Of a DNA stretch of 64,000 nucleotides, positions 53,074 to 64,000 are shown in pieces (positions within the stretch are counted from its first letter, which is position 1; the number at the start of each line of letters is the position of its first letter). Source of the stretch: Pollenia angustigena. Taxonomy: Eukaryota; Arthropoda; Insecta; Diptera; Polleniidae. The translations under genes and the position numbers were made by a program. Under the pieces are notes generated by a model. It did no database searches and was not told where the DNA came from. It saw only the letters and a program-made list of their open reading frames with translations. The DNA lies in the NCBI GenBank assembly GCA_930367215.1, contig OV884060.1, positions 11,178,001-11,242,000 on the forward strand, given 5' to 3'.

Positions 53074-55300
53074 TATTGAAAAAGAGACCTTTGTAAAAAA
53101 GCTAATATGTTGTTCCCCTTATTGTAAGTGGTAAAAGTTCAATACTTTAGTTAAAAATACATCTTCCCTGTTTGTCTAAATATGTTATTGTATTAGTAAA
53201 AAAAAATAGATTTATTTTAAATCTGTTAAAATGCTTAAAAAAGGATATACGTTCAGCTTATAAGTGGCTTCAGATACTTTCATTAAATTTGGTAGATATA
53301 GAAAGGATATATAACTACGTCCTGCTGTAAATTAATTTTTAACATATCTTCGCGTTGTTTTGTGAAAAATTAAAACTGAAAAAGCGTCCGCTGTAAAAAG
53401 CTAACATAATGTTGCCTTTTTGCAAGTGGTAAAAGTTCATTACTTAAGTTACAAATACGTCTTCTCTGATAGTCTAAAGTATGTATATTTCAAAATTTGT
53501 TAAGATGCTTAAAAAAGGATATATGGCCAGCTAATTAGTGGTTTCAGATACTTTTATTAAGTTTCGCAGATATGTAAAAGACATATAACTACGTCCTGCA
53601 GTAAATTTTATTTTAACATATCATCGCGTTTTGTTAGTGTAAAATTAAAAAAAAAGAATATGTTCGTTAAAAATACGTAGCATCATTCACCAGGGGGGGG
53701 TACTAAAAAAGTGCCTTTTTAAAAAGCTAATATGTTGTTGCCTTTATTGCAAGTGTTAAAAGTTCATTTCTTTAGTTAAAAATAAGTCTTCCCTGATTGC
53801 CTAGACATGTTACACTAAGATTAGTAAATAAAAGTAGATTTATTTTAAAATCTGTTAAAACGCTTAAAAAATTATATGCCGTCAGCTTATAAGTGGCTTC
53901 AGATACTTTCATTAAATTTGGTAAATATGAACATATAACTGCGTCCTGCTGAAATTAATTTTAACATATTTTCACGTTCTTTTTGTATAAAATTAAAAAA
54001 AACCTGTAGCATCATTTAACAAGTGCTAAAAGTTAATTTCTTTATTAGTAAAGAAAACAAGTTTTATTTCAAAATCTGTTGAAATGCTTAAAAAAGGATA
54101 TACGGCCAGCGTATACGTGGTTGCAGATACTTTCAAAAAGTTTGGTACATACATATGTGAAGGACATGCAACTATGTCCTGCTGTAAATTTAATATTAAC
54201 ATTTTATCGCGTTCTTTTTATGTTAAATTAAAAGAAATCTTTTTTAAAAAAATCTGTAGCATCATTTACATTTTTTTTTTTTTCAATTAAGAACATCTAT
54301 TGTAGACAAATGCATGTAAAATTAAAAGATTAACAAAAGGACACACCATGACTTCCAAACGTTTTCATCTTGCTGTAGATTTAATTTTAAAATATCATTT
54401 TCTTTTTATATGGAAAATAATGATATAAAAATGTTTTCTAATTAAAACATTTCGCATCATCTTTCTTTGATTGAAACGTTAATTGTAACTAATTATTTAT
54501 ACTAAATAAAAAAGAATTGTAGAGAAATTATAAGTTTTTTAAAAGGATATGTAGACAGATTCATTTGATATATCAAACAAGCACTAGAAGATTGGCCATT
54601 TAAAATTTTTGTTAATTTAAAGATATTTTACAGTTGCAATACGAAAAATAATAAAATATAAAAAATAAATTTTATTTAAACAGTATTCAAAAGAGTCGTT
54701 TTTTAAAAACAACTTTACATAGAAAAAAGTTCGTTTTTTAAAACCCTGATACAGATATTTTAATGATATTTGATCGATATATATAAAATATTTAAAAATT
54801 TTTTCGAAAAAAGGTGCCTGTTGTTAACTTATTGGCCTAAGGTTTACAGTTTTTTTTTTTTTTTTCAAAAACAAGAAGTATAATTTGTTGAAAAAAGACT
54901 TTCAAATGTTTGCAGAAAATTTAATAAAATTTCGTTAATGCATAAAACACATTTACTAACGTCCTGTGGTATATAAAGTTCTACAACATCACTGCACTTT
55001 TTAACTAAAACAATTAAAGTTTTTACTTTAAGTATAATTTTTCATCCCCCTTTTGTTTGTGTCCATTGAATCAAGATTTCTTAAATCATAAATTAAAAAA
55101 ATTTTACAACTTGCTTAAAAAAGGATATATAGCCAGCTTTTATGCAGTTGCAGCAATGTTCATAAAATTTAAAGGATATATACACAACATATATCTACGA
55201 GTTATTGTGCAGTCATTTCCATAGCTTTGATATAAATTTATTAAGAAAAAACGGTCTTTAGATAAATGTTAAAAAAAACTGCTACGATTTCTTGTGTCAT
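53074..55300. repeat. Decaying tandem array, units of roughly 225-355 bp
   Basis: The ordered words GCTAATATGTTGTTGCC, AAGTGGTAAAAGTTCA, AAAAAGGATATA-GGCCAGCT, TGGCTTCAGATACTTTCATT, TATAACTACGTCCTGC and TTAACATAT recur. GGATATA landmarks fall at about 53237, 53512, 53868 (AAATTATATGCC) and 54092. Weaker versions are at about 54540 and 55121. Copies get more diverged to the right. No coding. Confidence 0.8.
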
Positions 55301-56035
55301 CTCCATAATTTATAACATTTTATTTAACTCCCACTTTCTTTTTCTAATTCCAGCACTTGTTTTAAATTAAATTTTATTTAAATAGCTAAAATTTATTAAC
55401 CGTAACACTATACATATATTTTCTCTATTAAAAGCTATGAAATAAATATTAGTCTGCGTATAATACCAAGATAATTTTGTTCGTAAACTTGCAAATAAAT
55501 AGTTCCTTTGAAAAATCTTCATGAAAGTACCAAAAACAAGGAATCAGCAAACTACAAAAAAAATTTAAATTCTTTTGATGAAATTTCAAGATAAATAGCT
55601 AAATTCAAAGTAAACAAGATTTGACCTGTCTGGCTTTTGCTGTTTTCTTTTTCTCTCCAAACAGACACAAACATTGCAAACTTGAAAAATTATAGTAAAA
55701 ACGCGTAATTTTTGTTTGGAGTTAGAGAAAAATAACAAGGATGCTGGGATGTGATGCAAGAGCAAAACTAAAAAAAAAAACATAAAAGAAATATCATATT
55801 AAAAGTTTTTGACTTCTTAGCAACCATTTTTTTTATTTTTTTTTTTTTGTTTGCCTTCGAAAAGGAGCAATAAGGTGCCCATAGTTAATTGAAAATATTA
55901 ATATAGTATCTATCTCTTCAATAAACTTATAGCTATTGCATTTAATTTTTATTTTTTAATTTTAATACATTTTCTGGGAACGTGTCTTAGCTAAGACATG
56001 AACCACACAGAACAAAGCTTCGTTTCTCATAGTCT
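55301..56035. other. AT-rich noncoding interval
   Basis: No supported feature apart from T-runs at 55826-55848. Confidence 0.4.
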
Positions 56036-56164
56036 TGGTTCACACTATGATATTTTTCTCTCAGAAAGTCTGAGTTTATTGGTGAGATAACTTGCTTTGT
56101 CTTTAGCCTCTCTCACCCATAAACTCAGACTTTCTGAAAGAAAACTTTTATAATGTGAACCCAG
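56036..56164. mobile_element. Palindromic MITE with GGTTCACACTATGATATT ends
   Basis: TGGTTCACACTATGATATTT then CTCAGAAAGTCTGAGTTTAT is mirrored by ATAAACTCAGACTTTCTGAA then TTTATAATGTGAACCCAG. AGAAAGTCTGAGTTT echoes the CTCAGACTTA edge of the MITE at 48930-49202. It is about 129 bp. Confidence 0.75.
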
Positions 56165-56367
56165 ACATAAGTAAATGTTACGGACACGTGAATGTTGCAA
56201 TGGTTGGTAGTGTTGAAATGTGTGAAAAAAAAACAACAAATTGGTCAATATTTATAACGATTAATTGAAAATAAGATTTTCCATAAAATTTAGATCTCGT
56301 TATTTTGTCGTTTTGTAAAAAAACTATAAAAAGAAAACGACGTACTGCAATAGAATATTCGCTCTGC
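56165..56367. other. Noncoding spacer
   Basis: No supported feature. Confidence 0.35.
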
Positions 56368-56375
56368 CAATAAAC

Positions 56376-57174
56376 CAGGGCTGTAGATTCGTCAGAAAAT
56401 AGTATTTACTCAGACTGCGACTACAAGCGCTGAAATTTTTTAAGTCCTACTCCAAAGCCGACTGGTCCTTATTTGACTTGAATTTTTTTTTATGTAAAAG
56501 GTAAATGGTTAAGTATAGCAAGAAAATTATTCTGTAAAAGTTCAAATCGATATTTTAATTATAACACGTGCCGCATTAAGCTTAAATATTGTTACGTTTT
56601 TCCTTTAATAAACGCGTTCGGTTTACTTCCTTTATAATAAACAGTTGAGTTCTTTTAATTGCAAATAAAAATAAATACACACACTTATTCAACTTTACAA
56701 ACTTTATTAGAGTTATTTTGTTTACAATTGTAAGTTACGAACAGAACCGTTTCACAAAAACAAAAAACTAAACTAATAATTCATGAGTCACCCCTTTTTA
56801 TATTTCATAACTATTTCTAGATTTTCCTGAACCTTCCTGTAATAACTATTTATTATGTTCTAAAACCATTTCTAGAAATGACTGGGAAATTTATGTTTTA
56901 AATAACAGTTGTGTTGAAAATAATACATGATAATTTTAAGTAACTAATTATAACATAAAACCATAACTTACAAGATAACTTTTAACTATAACTATAAATA
57001 ATTCTATATAGTAAATTACATATGTTAAGTAGACTGACTGGTCCTTCTGACTTCTGACTTCATAAGTTTCAAAGCAGATCTTTTTAAAAAAATTTATTTT
57101 GTAAGTTTGTTATGCCGAAAATTTTGGAGTCGGAATCTCGATATAAAAGCCTCAGCTCCGACTCTACAGCCCTG
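56376..57174. mobile_element. hAT element with 8-bp duplication, containing an LTR fragment
   Basis: Ends CAGGGCTGTAGATTCGTCAG and (complement) CAGGGCTGTAGAGTCGGAGC. CAATAAAC (56368-56375) and CAATAAAT (57175-57182) form a 7/8 duplication. Subterminal CAGACTGCGACTAC and CCGACTGGTCC versus GACTGGTCCTTCTGACTTC also pair. No transposase is present. Without the LTR fragment it is about 0.38 kb. Confidence 0.8.
56589..57005. mobile_element. Second LTR copy, 3'-truncated, inside the hAT element
   Basis: Starts TGTTACGTTTTTCCTTTAAT and follows the 48811 copy through CCTGTAATAACTATTTATTA to AACTATAAATAATTCT. The CGTAACA end is missing. It lacks the palindromic MITE of the other copy and carries an additional CGGTTTACTTCC segment after ACGCGTT. 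Confidence 0.8.
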
Positions 57175-57182
57175 CAATAAAT

Positions 57183-58034
57183 AAACCAAATTAAGGTTCT
57201 TTAACAGTTGATCGTTACAAAAAATATTTTTATTTTGTCAGGCTAATCCATAAATATAAACTTGGTAAGAAAAAACGGAACAGTTGATCTGCAATGTATA
57301 GTTTTACGTAAAAGTACTGACCTCTTTGGTTTTTATTGAATTTAATGCAAAAAAGAGAGGTAAAGGAAAGAAATAGCTCAACATATTAGGAATAAAATGG
57401 ACTTCTATATTCATTTTCTTTACCCATAATGCTTTTAAAAAGAGTGTGAAGCAAATTTTTTGTTAGGATTATGTCGGACACGATTACTGAGTTTGTAGAA
57501 ACTAAAGACTAAAGGAAATTTTAACTTGTTAAATTCAATGGAATTTAACACTGTTGTTATTTTATTGTTAATGTAGTTAGAAGATTTGCTTTTTATTTTC
57601 TTGGTAAATAGATTGCAAATAAAACAGAAAAAAAACAGAACAAAAAAAACGCAAAACTGTCTTGTTGACTTACCGCGACAAAACATTGGTTGCAGAAATA
57701 ACACGTGTTAACATACAACGTACCCACACATAGGAAGAAAAAACATACTAAAACGAACCTCGTTGCAAAAAAAACATTGCCGCATCGCTTTCTGATTCCC
57801 GGTTGTCTTTAAAGTCAAAAATTTGATAAGACGTTTTTTGGTGTGGGCTAGCATCAAACAAGTGTCCTTGATTTTAAAAGCAAAAACTTTCTGTCTTTTG
57901 TTGGTGTGGGCTCAGCCTTAGCTACATAAATTGGTTCTTAGCTAAGACATTAACCCTTCACAGCAAATTATCATCGCCTCTAATGATTTTTGAGCGGCGA
58001 AAAATAAGAAAAATGAAATGATTTTTTTATGTAT
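57183..58034. other. Noncoding interval
   Basis: GACGTTTTTTGGTGTGGGCT (about 57831) and GTCTTTTGTTGGTGTGGGCT (about 57893) form a short direct repeat. The 89-residue minus frame at 57435-57704 is F/K/N-rich and unrecognised. No gene is supported. Confidence 0.4.
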
Positions 58035-59252
58035 GGGGGATTTCATGTCAAGTGACCAAATTTTTAAACCGATTTAAAACCCTCGTCTTGAGTTAGAAAT
58101 TATTTTTTTTATACATAAGCCACTCGCATCCCAAAAAGCGACCAGAACTACTTTAAAGGAAAAGACATAAGCTTTCTTTTGAGCAAAATAAAACATTCCG
58201 GATAAAAAAAAAATAAAAAAAGTTTTAAATTTAAAAAAAAAATTTTTAATTATTTAATAAAACAAACAAAACAAGAAAGAAAGTATAGTCGGTCAAGCCC
58301 GACCATATGATACCCTACACCACAGTATTTAAAAACACATCATGCTTATGTATCCATGTAAATATGGATTTATCTATGTTTATAAACTTCATGAAAATCG
58401 GTTTGAAAGTTTGTGAGAGGCAGAAATTGCCCCCTGCCTCCCCTTGTGGTCCTATTTTTTTTAAAACTGTATACCTAATGTGTCCCTATAGATATGGATC
58501 TATCTATGTTTTAAATTTCATTGAAATCGGTTTGAGAGGCAGAAATTGCCCCTATCTCTCCTCGTGGTCCGATTTTTTTAAAAATTTATACACTTTGTGT
58601 CCATATAGATATGGTTTTATATATGTTTTAAATTTCATTAAAATCGGTTTGATAGTTTCTGAGAGGAAGAAATTTTCCCCTATCTTTCCTCGTCGTCCTA
58701 CGATTCGGCCCATTTTTAATAGGCTTGGTCCTTGTGCCAATAAGAACCTATGACCCAAATTTTATCAAATTATCTCCAAAACCTGTACTTTGCGCACAAG
58801 GTTACATGGACAGCCAGCCAGCCAGCCTGCCAGCCAGCCGGACGGACATCGTTAGTTCGACTCAGAAAGTGATTCTGAGTAGATCGGTATACTTTAAGGT
58901 GGGTCTACGACCACTATTTTAAGGCGATACACACATCAGCACAAATACATAATACCCTCTCCACTATTGTGGTGTGGGTATAAAAATTTCAAAATATTGA
59001 TCAAATAGATATCGAAGCTACTTGGGACGAATTTTGCTAACACCAATAGGTAAAAGGTTACATGGATGAGAAAGAACACCGGTATGGCCAATATGTCAAA
59101 CTTTGACCATCTCTAACTCGGAAACTTGTTGACCGATCTTGGTTGAAAATTTGTGTTTAAACTACTATCCAAAAGGACTAACCTTGGTACAAATTACATC
59201 CAAATCGGAAGACATCGACTTAAAAATTTTGTCACTTGACATGAAATCCCCC
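58035..59252. mobile_element. DNA element with GGGGGATTTCATGTCAAGTG ends, containing repeat H
   Basis: GGGGGATTTCATGTCAAGTG then ACCAAATTTTTAA at the left is mirrored by TTAAAAATTTTGTCACTTGA then CATGAAATCCCCC at the right. The inverted repeats are about 33 bp with one mismatch. TTATGTAT precedes and ATATGTAT follows, a 7/8 candidate duplication. CTAACTCGGAAACTTGTTGA and TTGAGTTAGAAATT at opposite sides also pair. No transposase remains. The superfamily is unassigned. Confidence 0.8.
58272..58985 (+). repeat. ATACCC-type dispersed repeat, copy H, nested
   Basis: Starts AAGAAAGAAAGTATAGTCGG with a hairpin (GGTCAAGCCCGACC), then ATACCCTACACCACAGT. It ends ATTGTGGTGTGGGTATAAAA, the inverted complement of the ATACCC word. 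Three units of about 115-120 bp follow the left end, each with TGTCC-TATAGATATGG, AAATCGGTTTGA and CCTCGTGGTCC. A tract of CAGCCAGCCAGCC and CGGACGGACATCGTTAG comes next. The 148-codon open frame at 58307-58753 is the tandem unit read in one frame. Confidence 0.8.
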
Positions 59253-59463
59253 ATATGTATTTCTTTTATTCCTCTATAAACAAAAATGTATGTAAATCTT
59301 TCAAATAAAATTAGTAAATGCTGTTGTGTCTATGCTTAGCAAAGAACTTTACACAGCATTTTTATTCAGTTTGTAAAAGGAGAATTTTAAGGGCTTTCAT
59401 ATCTTTTTTCTCTCTATAAATTCAAAACTTGCGTAAACAAAATCGGATTTCAAATTAAATACT
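59253..59463. other. Noncoding spacer
   Basis: No supported feature. Confidence 0.35.
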
Positions 59464-59689
59464 GCAGCCGTATTCTGTAAATCGCTTAGCTAAAGCTAAA
59501 ATGCCTTAGAGAATACAAAATTTAAACATTTTAGCGATGACATTAAAAGCTAAAATTGCGGCGAAATAAATTTCCAAATTTAGCAATGCACGTTACAAAA
59601 TTGAATTCGTAGCCAAAAATCGCTAAGTCAACTTTATAGATTTTTAGCGATAGAAATTTAACTTTATCGAATTGCAGAATACGGCTGCT
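59464..59689. mobile_element. MITE with GCAGCCGTATTCTG ends
   Basis: TGCAGCCGTATTCTGTAAAT is mirrored by ATTGCAGAATACGGCTGC. The interior repeats TAGCTAAAGCTAAAA, TTTTAGCGATGAC, TTAAAAGCTAAAATTG and TTTTAGCGATAG. About 226 bp. Confidence 0.8.
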
Positions 59690-62126
59690 CGTTTATTTAT
59701 TTAGATGAATATTAAACTTTATTATTTTAAAGAGCCTCTTTAAAATGAAAGCTATCTTAAACCTTAACTAATTTTACTAATTTTATTAAAACTCATAGTC
59801 TGGCCTTCCCAATTCCTAAGCTCACATTACAAGATAGGGGTGTATACTTTCACATTAAAACGTGCAATTAAAAAGAGGAAGAAAATAATCATATTACCAA
59901 GGCATTGAATGAAAAAATTTTCAAAAAGTTCACTATCATTGCAAATAACACGTTTTGTTGCATTTTGAAAAGAAAAACATCATGTACTCGCTTGAAAAAA
60001 TATCCCCCATAAAAATATGGCTGAAAAGCTGTACAATACCGCAAAGATCAAAATCTATACCAGAGTGTTACTGGCTTTTTGGTGGAAAAAAATAACAACT
60101 AACCAGACACTTTTTTCCCTGCGTATGTGTAGACAAGGATGAAAAAACAAGGGGAAAAAATATGTATTCCCTTATTTTAGTAACAGATCCATCCCGTTTT
60201 TCTTTTTGGTATTTTGAACAGCATTAAGCTAAAAGGAAAACATAGAAAGCATAGAATTTTTTGGAAAGTGCGGCATAGAAATTGTGGCAATTTTTTACAT
60301 TTTTCTAGAAAGAAAAAAATTGTTATAAAACTTGTTTTTGTTTGAATTTTTTTTTTTTTTTTTTTAATTCAAAAACGTTTACAGTTTCTTTTATTTTTTT
60401 TTAACGACGAAGTTGGCAATTCATTGCGATTTGAAAAGTATATGGAGAATGTATAAATGTCTACATATGAATCCTTATTTGTGTAAATGTCCTTGTTTTG
60501 TTTATGTATTTAAGTGTAGTCCTGTAAGTTTTTAATGCAAAGGTTGTTAAATGTCAGAAAATGTGAGTTGCATATCTAGTTTTTTGTTTTTTTCCCTTTC
60601 CTACTCCTATTCCTGGTATTTTTTTGTTTTAGTTCTCTAGGAACTAAAATAGCTAAAATGTTCGTTTACTTGTCTGTTTGTCCATTACAAGTTAAATGAC
60701 AAGGCTTTAGGGGTAAGAAAATTATCTCTAAAAATATATAATTGGAAAGGAAATTATCACATTTAGTGGAAATTTTAACAAGAACTTTGAAAAAATAAGA
60801 GAATATATCGAAAAATGTGACATTTTCTTTGCTAAAGATATATAAATGCCTAAAAGCAGGCAGTTGTTTCTAGTTGCAATCTTTATACTTTAATGTATAA
60901 TATTAAAAAGAATTTTTCAAAATAAAATAAAGTTTCTTTTTAATAAGCCGATTGATTTATCAAGAAATTTCCTAATCAAGTACTTTTTTGAAAATGTGCT
61001 TTTAATAAAAGTAGAAAAAAATTTACATATTATCGATCGTAAAGTATTCTGTTCTAAATAGAAAAAAATTTTGATATAGAGTCCAATCATTTACATCTCC
61101 GTAATGAACAGAAAATGTTAAAGGATTCTAAGAAAAAGCTAACGCGATGGGCAAAAAAAGGGAAAGCCCCGGATATCCCTATTAATTCAATTAATTAAAT
61201 GTAGAAATAAACTTTTGAGTCTATCCTGCTCCTGTTTAAGGTTCAGGTTTGCCTTTAGACAGGAGGTTGGCAAATACATACATTTGAATATTTTAGTAAT
61301 ATAAGTGAGAATAGAGATCAATGTAGGCAGTGTTGTCGAAACGCTTTTATTGTAATAATAAATTGGTAGAAATTCTTTAAAAATCGCTTAAAAAGGTTAT
61401 AAAATCTATTAAATCAACTGTCTGCAGCAGTGACGTTATACACTTCTTTGAAAAATCCTTACGCAGCCCGAAAAAATTCTTTATTTTTCCCTACGCGTTA
61501 TAAAAATTCTCTCTACAAAAATCCCTGCAACTTTTAAATGATAAAGTATAAAAATTTTATATAAAGTCGTTCCCAGCTAGCATTTGGGTGATCTTTTTTT
61601 GTAAAAATCACCTAAATTAGTCTTATCAGATCACCTTTAATGATTAAAAACGGATAAAGTGATAAACTTGAGCGATTGAAAAAGGATTCATGTGTATGTA
61701 TATGAAAAATTGCTAAACAAATTTAAAGATTAACAAAAAAAGAAATGAAAGTGCAAATGGTTTCATCTTATCTTTGCGAGAACCTGATAACTTTTGTTTG
61801 GTTTAAAATAAAATTTGTTTAAATAGTCAAAGCCATAATGAAAATTGTATCACAAATAATTATTTGAGGTGATTCCTCTGAGGGTACTATTTTCTTTAAA
61901 AAAGAGTTTAAGTCATGATCGAAAAATTAGCACATTATTTCGCTCTTTACTATTTCGATTTTACTCCACAACTTTTTAAGCCCATCTCTTACAAACTATC
62001 TGTTTCTTGCTCTGTAAAGTACAGTTCGAAAGATCTCCATTCTTTAAAAGTGATTATCACAAATTTACGTTAAAATCAAAGCTGAAATGACGGCAAGCGA
62101 TTACTTGAAGATATTTAACAATTTGT
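59690..62126. other. AT-rich noncoding interval
   Basis: Poly-T at 60349-60365. Otherwise complex but unrecognised sequence. GTGATCTTTTTTTGTAAAAA and TCACCTAAATT near 61586-61620 form a small hairpin. TTTTTTCCCTGCGTATGTGT at 60112 faintly resembles an ACAC-type terminus. No gene was supported. Confidence 0.45.
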
Positions 62127-63141
62127 ACACAGAAAAAATTATTTTTCCAATTCAAACAAAAAATTTGTTGAATCAAACAATTTTTTGTCTGAAATCGGTC
62201 CTATAAACAAATTTGCATTTCAAACAATTTATTAGCATTTTGTTTTTTTCAATAACACTGATTTTTTCAAACAAATAATTTAACTGAATCAAACAAAAAG
62301 TTTACTGAAATTCATATAAATTTCAAACAAATAATTTTACTGAATCAAACAAAAAAGTTTTTGCACAATCAATGACGCACACACAAGCAAGCAATGTAGG
62401 AGAAGATGAAGGCAGAGCAGAGCGGCCGGCTGGCTTTGAGACACCATTTTTTTGTTTGAATAATTTTTGAACGAAGTCTTATTTATACACACTTTTTCAT
62501 CACTCACTGTTACTGTATCCTTTCCTTTGCTAAAGAAGAAGAAATGTAACCAAAAACGGCGGCAGACCGACTCGATATGTTTTTCGTCATCATTCTATTT
62601 TTGTATTTGATGTATTTAACCAACCAGTTTGGAAAAATTGAATACGGGATTTTGTTTTTTTTTACCAACTTTGAAACCAACCAAAAATTTATTTTGTTTC
62701 TTTTAATGTTGTTGTTTCTGTTGTTTAAAAAGAGTCAAGCGTTTTTTTACCTGCTATTTTTTTGTTTTTTTTTTACTACAAACCTCGCCATGCTATTTTA
62801 TCATCTTTCTTATTGTTGTACTTTTTTAAAGTGTCCAAAATAGACTGTATGTGTTTTTGTTGTAGTTCTTATATTTCACATAACGAAGTGTTGCTTACGA
62901 TCAAATAAAATATGCAAAAAGACGACAACATTAAAAAGCGTTAAATATTTTATACAAAATTATGAAAACTTGAAGCCAATAACGCGTATATTATATTATT
63001 GAATAGTCGTCAACATTTTTGTTGGTTAAATAAAAATCAAACAAAAATATTAATTGAATCAGTAAAAAAATTTTTAGATATTAAAAAAATTTTCAAACAA
63101 GCGTTTGTTTGAAAATAATTCGGCAATAATTTTTTCTGTGT
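62127..63141. mobile_element. ACAC-ended element with TTCAAACAAATAATT iterations
   Basis: Left terminus ACACAGAAAAAATTATT and right terminus AATAATTTTTTCTGTGT are exact inverted complements (62127 and 63141). Inside, AATCAAACAA, TTTCAAACAAATAATTTAAC and ACTGAATCAAACAAAAAGTT recur at 62140-62370 and again near both ends. A 400-bp T-rich stretch and a GC-richer patch (62385-62440) lie in the centre. The 88-residue frame at 62577-62843 is translated T-rich sequence. Confidence 0.75.
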
Positions 63142-63530
63142 AATGTAGTCGTATCAACAATTTATTAGTATTCTATCACAAATAAAAAAATACTAGATGA
63201 ACCGTGCGAATATTTCGCACCGTAATTTTTATCAATGAAAATATTAATTTTTCAATGTCTAATTATTTTTCGTCATTAGTGTTAGAAATAAGCTTTAAAA
63301 TGAGATATCATTCATTAAATTTGATGCGGTGGTATGGGAGATATTTGCAACCGACAAAAAAAAGTGCTTTAGAAATAATATATATGATGATTGCCAAATG
63401 TATAGAGTTTTTCAACATATTCAAAAGTCCCTACATTTTAATAATTTAAAAAAATCTGTCCTTTTTCCCCTTTAGTGTGAGATTAAAAAAGTAATATCTT
63501 TGCCGATCTCTGCTTTATACTGATAAAGTC
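63142..63530. other. Noncoding interval
   Basis: The open frame at 63204-63449 is AT-rich and unrecognised. No other feature was seen. Confidence 0.35.
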
Positions 63531-63672
63531 CCAATTCACACGTTGCAAGTCGTATTGATCAGATTGCTACTTTATAATAAGAGTGAAGAGAGGAAAATAA
63601 ACGTTTCTCTCTCACTCTCTCTCGCCGATAAGGTAGCAAGCTGATCAATAAGACTTGCAACGTGTGAATTGG
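63531..63672. mobile_element. Palindromic MITE with CCAATTCACACGTTGCAAGT ends
   Basis: CCAATTCACACGTTGCAAGT then CGTATTGATCAGATTGCTAC at the left is mirrored by GTAGCAAGCTGATCAATAAG then ACTTGCAACGTGTGAATTGG at the right. The centre is an AGAG/TCTC run. Arms are about 45 bp with few mismatches. The core ATTGA-CAGATTGCTACTTTATA is shared with 48930-49202. Confidence 0.85.
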
Positions 63673-64000
63673 CACAAAGATATGAAATTTGAAACGAAAA
63701 GACGAAAATTTAAATATAAATAAATAAACCGAAAAATACCAAACTTTTAAGTGCAATCGGCTTTTATCTAAAAACGGTTTGGTACTTTATTTTCAATTTT
63801 CATGCTTTGTACTTTTTATACATTTTCCAAATTTTGGTTTTATTTTAAAACCCGCTTCATATCCATTTTAGAAATTTTCCAAAAATTGTATACAAAATTA
63901 ATATTTCAGAAACTTGTTATATATTCATAATATTTCAACCTGATAATCATTATTTTAACTTAACATTCTACCGAATTCTAAAACACTTTTGTTAAACGAA
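63673..64000. other. AT-rich noncoding end of window
   Basis: No feature was supported. Confidence 0.4.

Noticed and set aside
58307..58753. 148-codon plus-strand frame with three similar blocks (CPYRYG..YVLNF)
   Set aside because: The blocks are tandem units of dispersed repeat H read in one frame; the repeat is noncoding in its other copies.
62577..62843. 88-codon hydrophobic plus-strand frame (possible membrane protein)
   Set aside because: It is T-rich sequence read as F, L and I; T-rich DNA always yields such frames, and it lies inside the ACAC-ended element.

Overview
The window is AT-rich, gene-poor animal DNA, most likely intronic or intergenic sequence from a dipteran fly, probably calyptrate or drosophilid-like. 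The support is compositional and repeat-based: mariner, hAT, Helitron, RNase H-bearing and other non-LTR relics, solo LTRs, dozens of palindromic MITEs, and a dispersed family with ATACCCTCCACC ends and GTCCGTCTG tracts that I associate with flies. Species assignment is inference. I found no convincing host protein-coding gene, no rRNA, no functional tRNA and no CRISPR array. Two short stretches (near 1085 and 24575) look like possible first exons, but only weakly.

Layout. 1-5.1 kb: noncoding DNA with a 22-bp minisatellite and a block in which TGTGCAAATTT recurs about every 90 bp. 5.1-6.7 kb: a 5'-truncated, RNase H-bearing non-LTR pseudogene (a second, worse copy lies at 34.6-35.3 kb). 7.98-11.56 kb: a four-layer nest, in which a palindromic MITE is split by a Helitron, which holds a hAT-like element, which holds a 5'-truncated non-LTR element with an intact 534-codon reverse transcriptase frame. 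13.3-18.4 kb: foldback elements and the ATACCC-type repeats. 18.4-20.4 kb: a mariner pseudogene interrupted by a CR1-like reverse transcriptase fragment. 20.7-30.1 kb: tandem and inverted repeats, an RTE-like 3' tail, and near-perfect palindromes at 23.8, 26.8 and 29.4-30.1 kb.

30.3-32.4 kb: a hAT element with a perfect 8-bp target duplication, which contains a second hAT with its own duplication. 36.9-37.8 kb: a deleted mariner of the same family as the 18.4 kb copy. 39.9-45.8 kb: direct duplications, a tRNA-derived SINE head, MITEs, and an element with ACAC...GAAAAAA ends whose interior iterates a short motif. 47.3-50.3 kb: a 17-bp minisatellite, an LTR carrying a MITE, and a 0.35-kb segment present twice. 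51.5 kb: remains of a third mariner. 53.0-55.3 kb: a decaying tandem array that starts at a 20-G run. 56-64 kb: hAT, LTR, palindromic and ACAC-ended elements, several nested.

The window therefore carries no operon or pathway. Its content is a layered record of transposition. Several insertions can be ordered in time because target-site duplications or an uninterrupted relative are visible. Assignments rest on my reading of motifs and repeat ends; no database search was possible.
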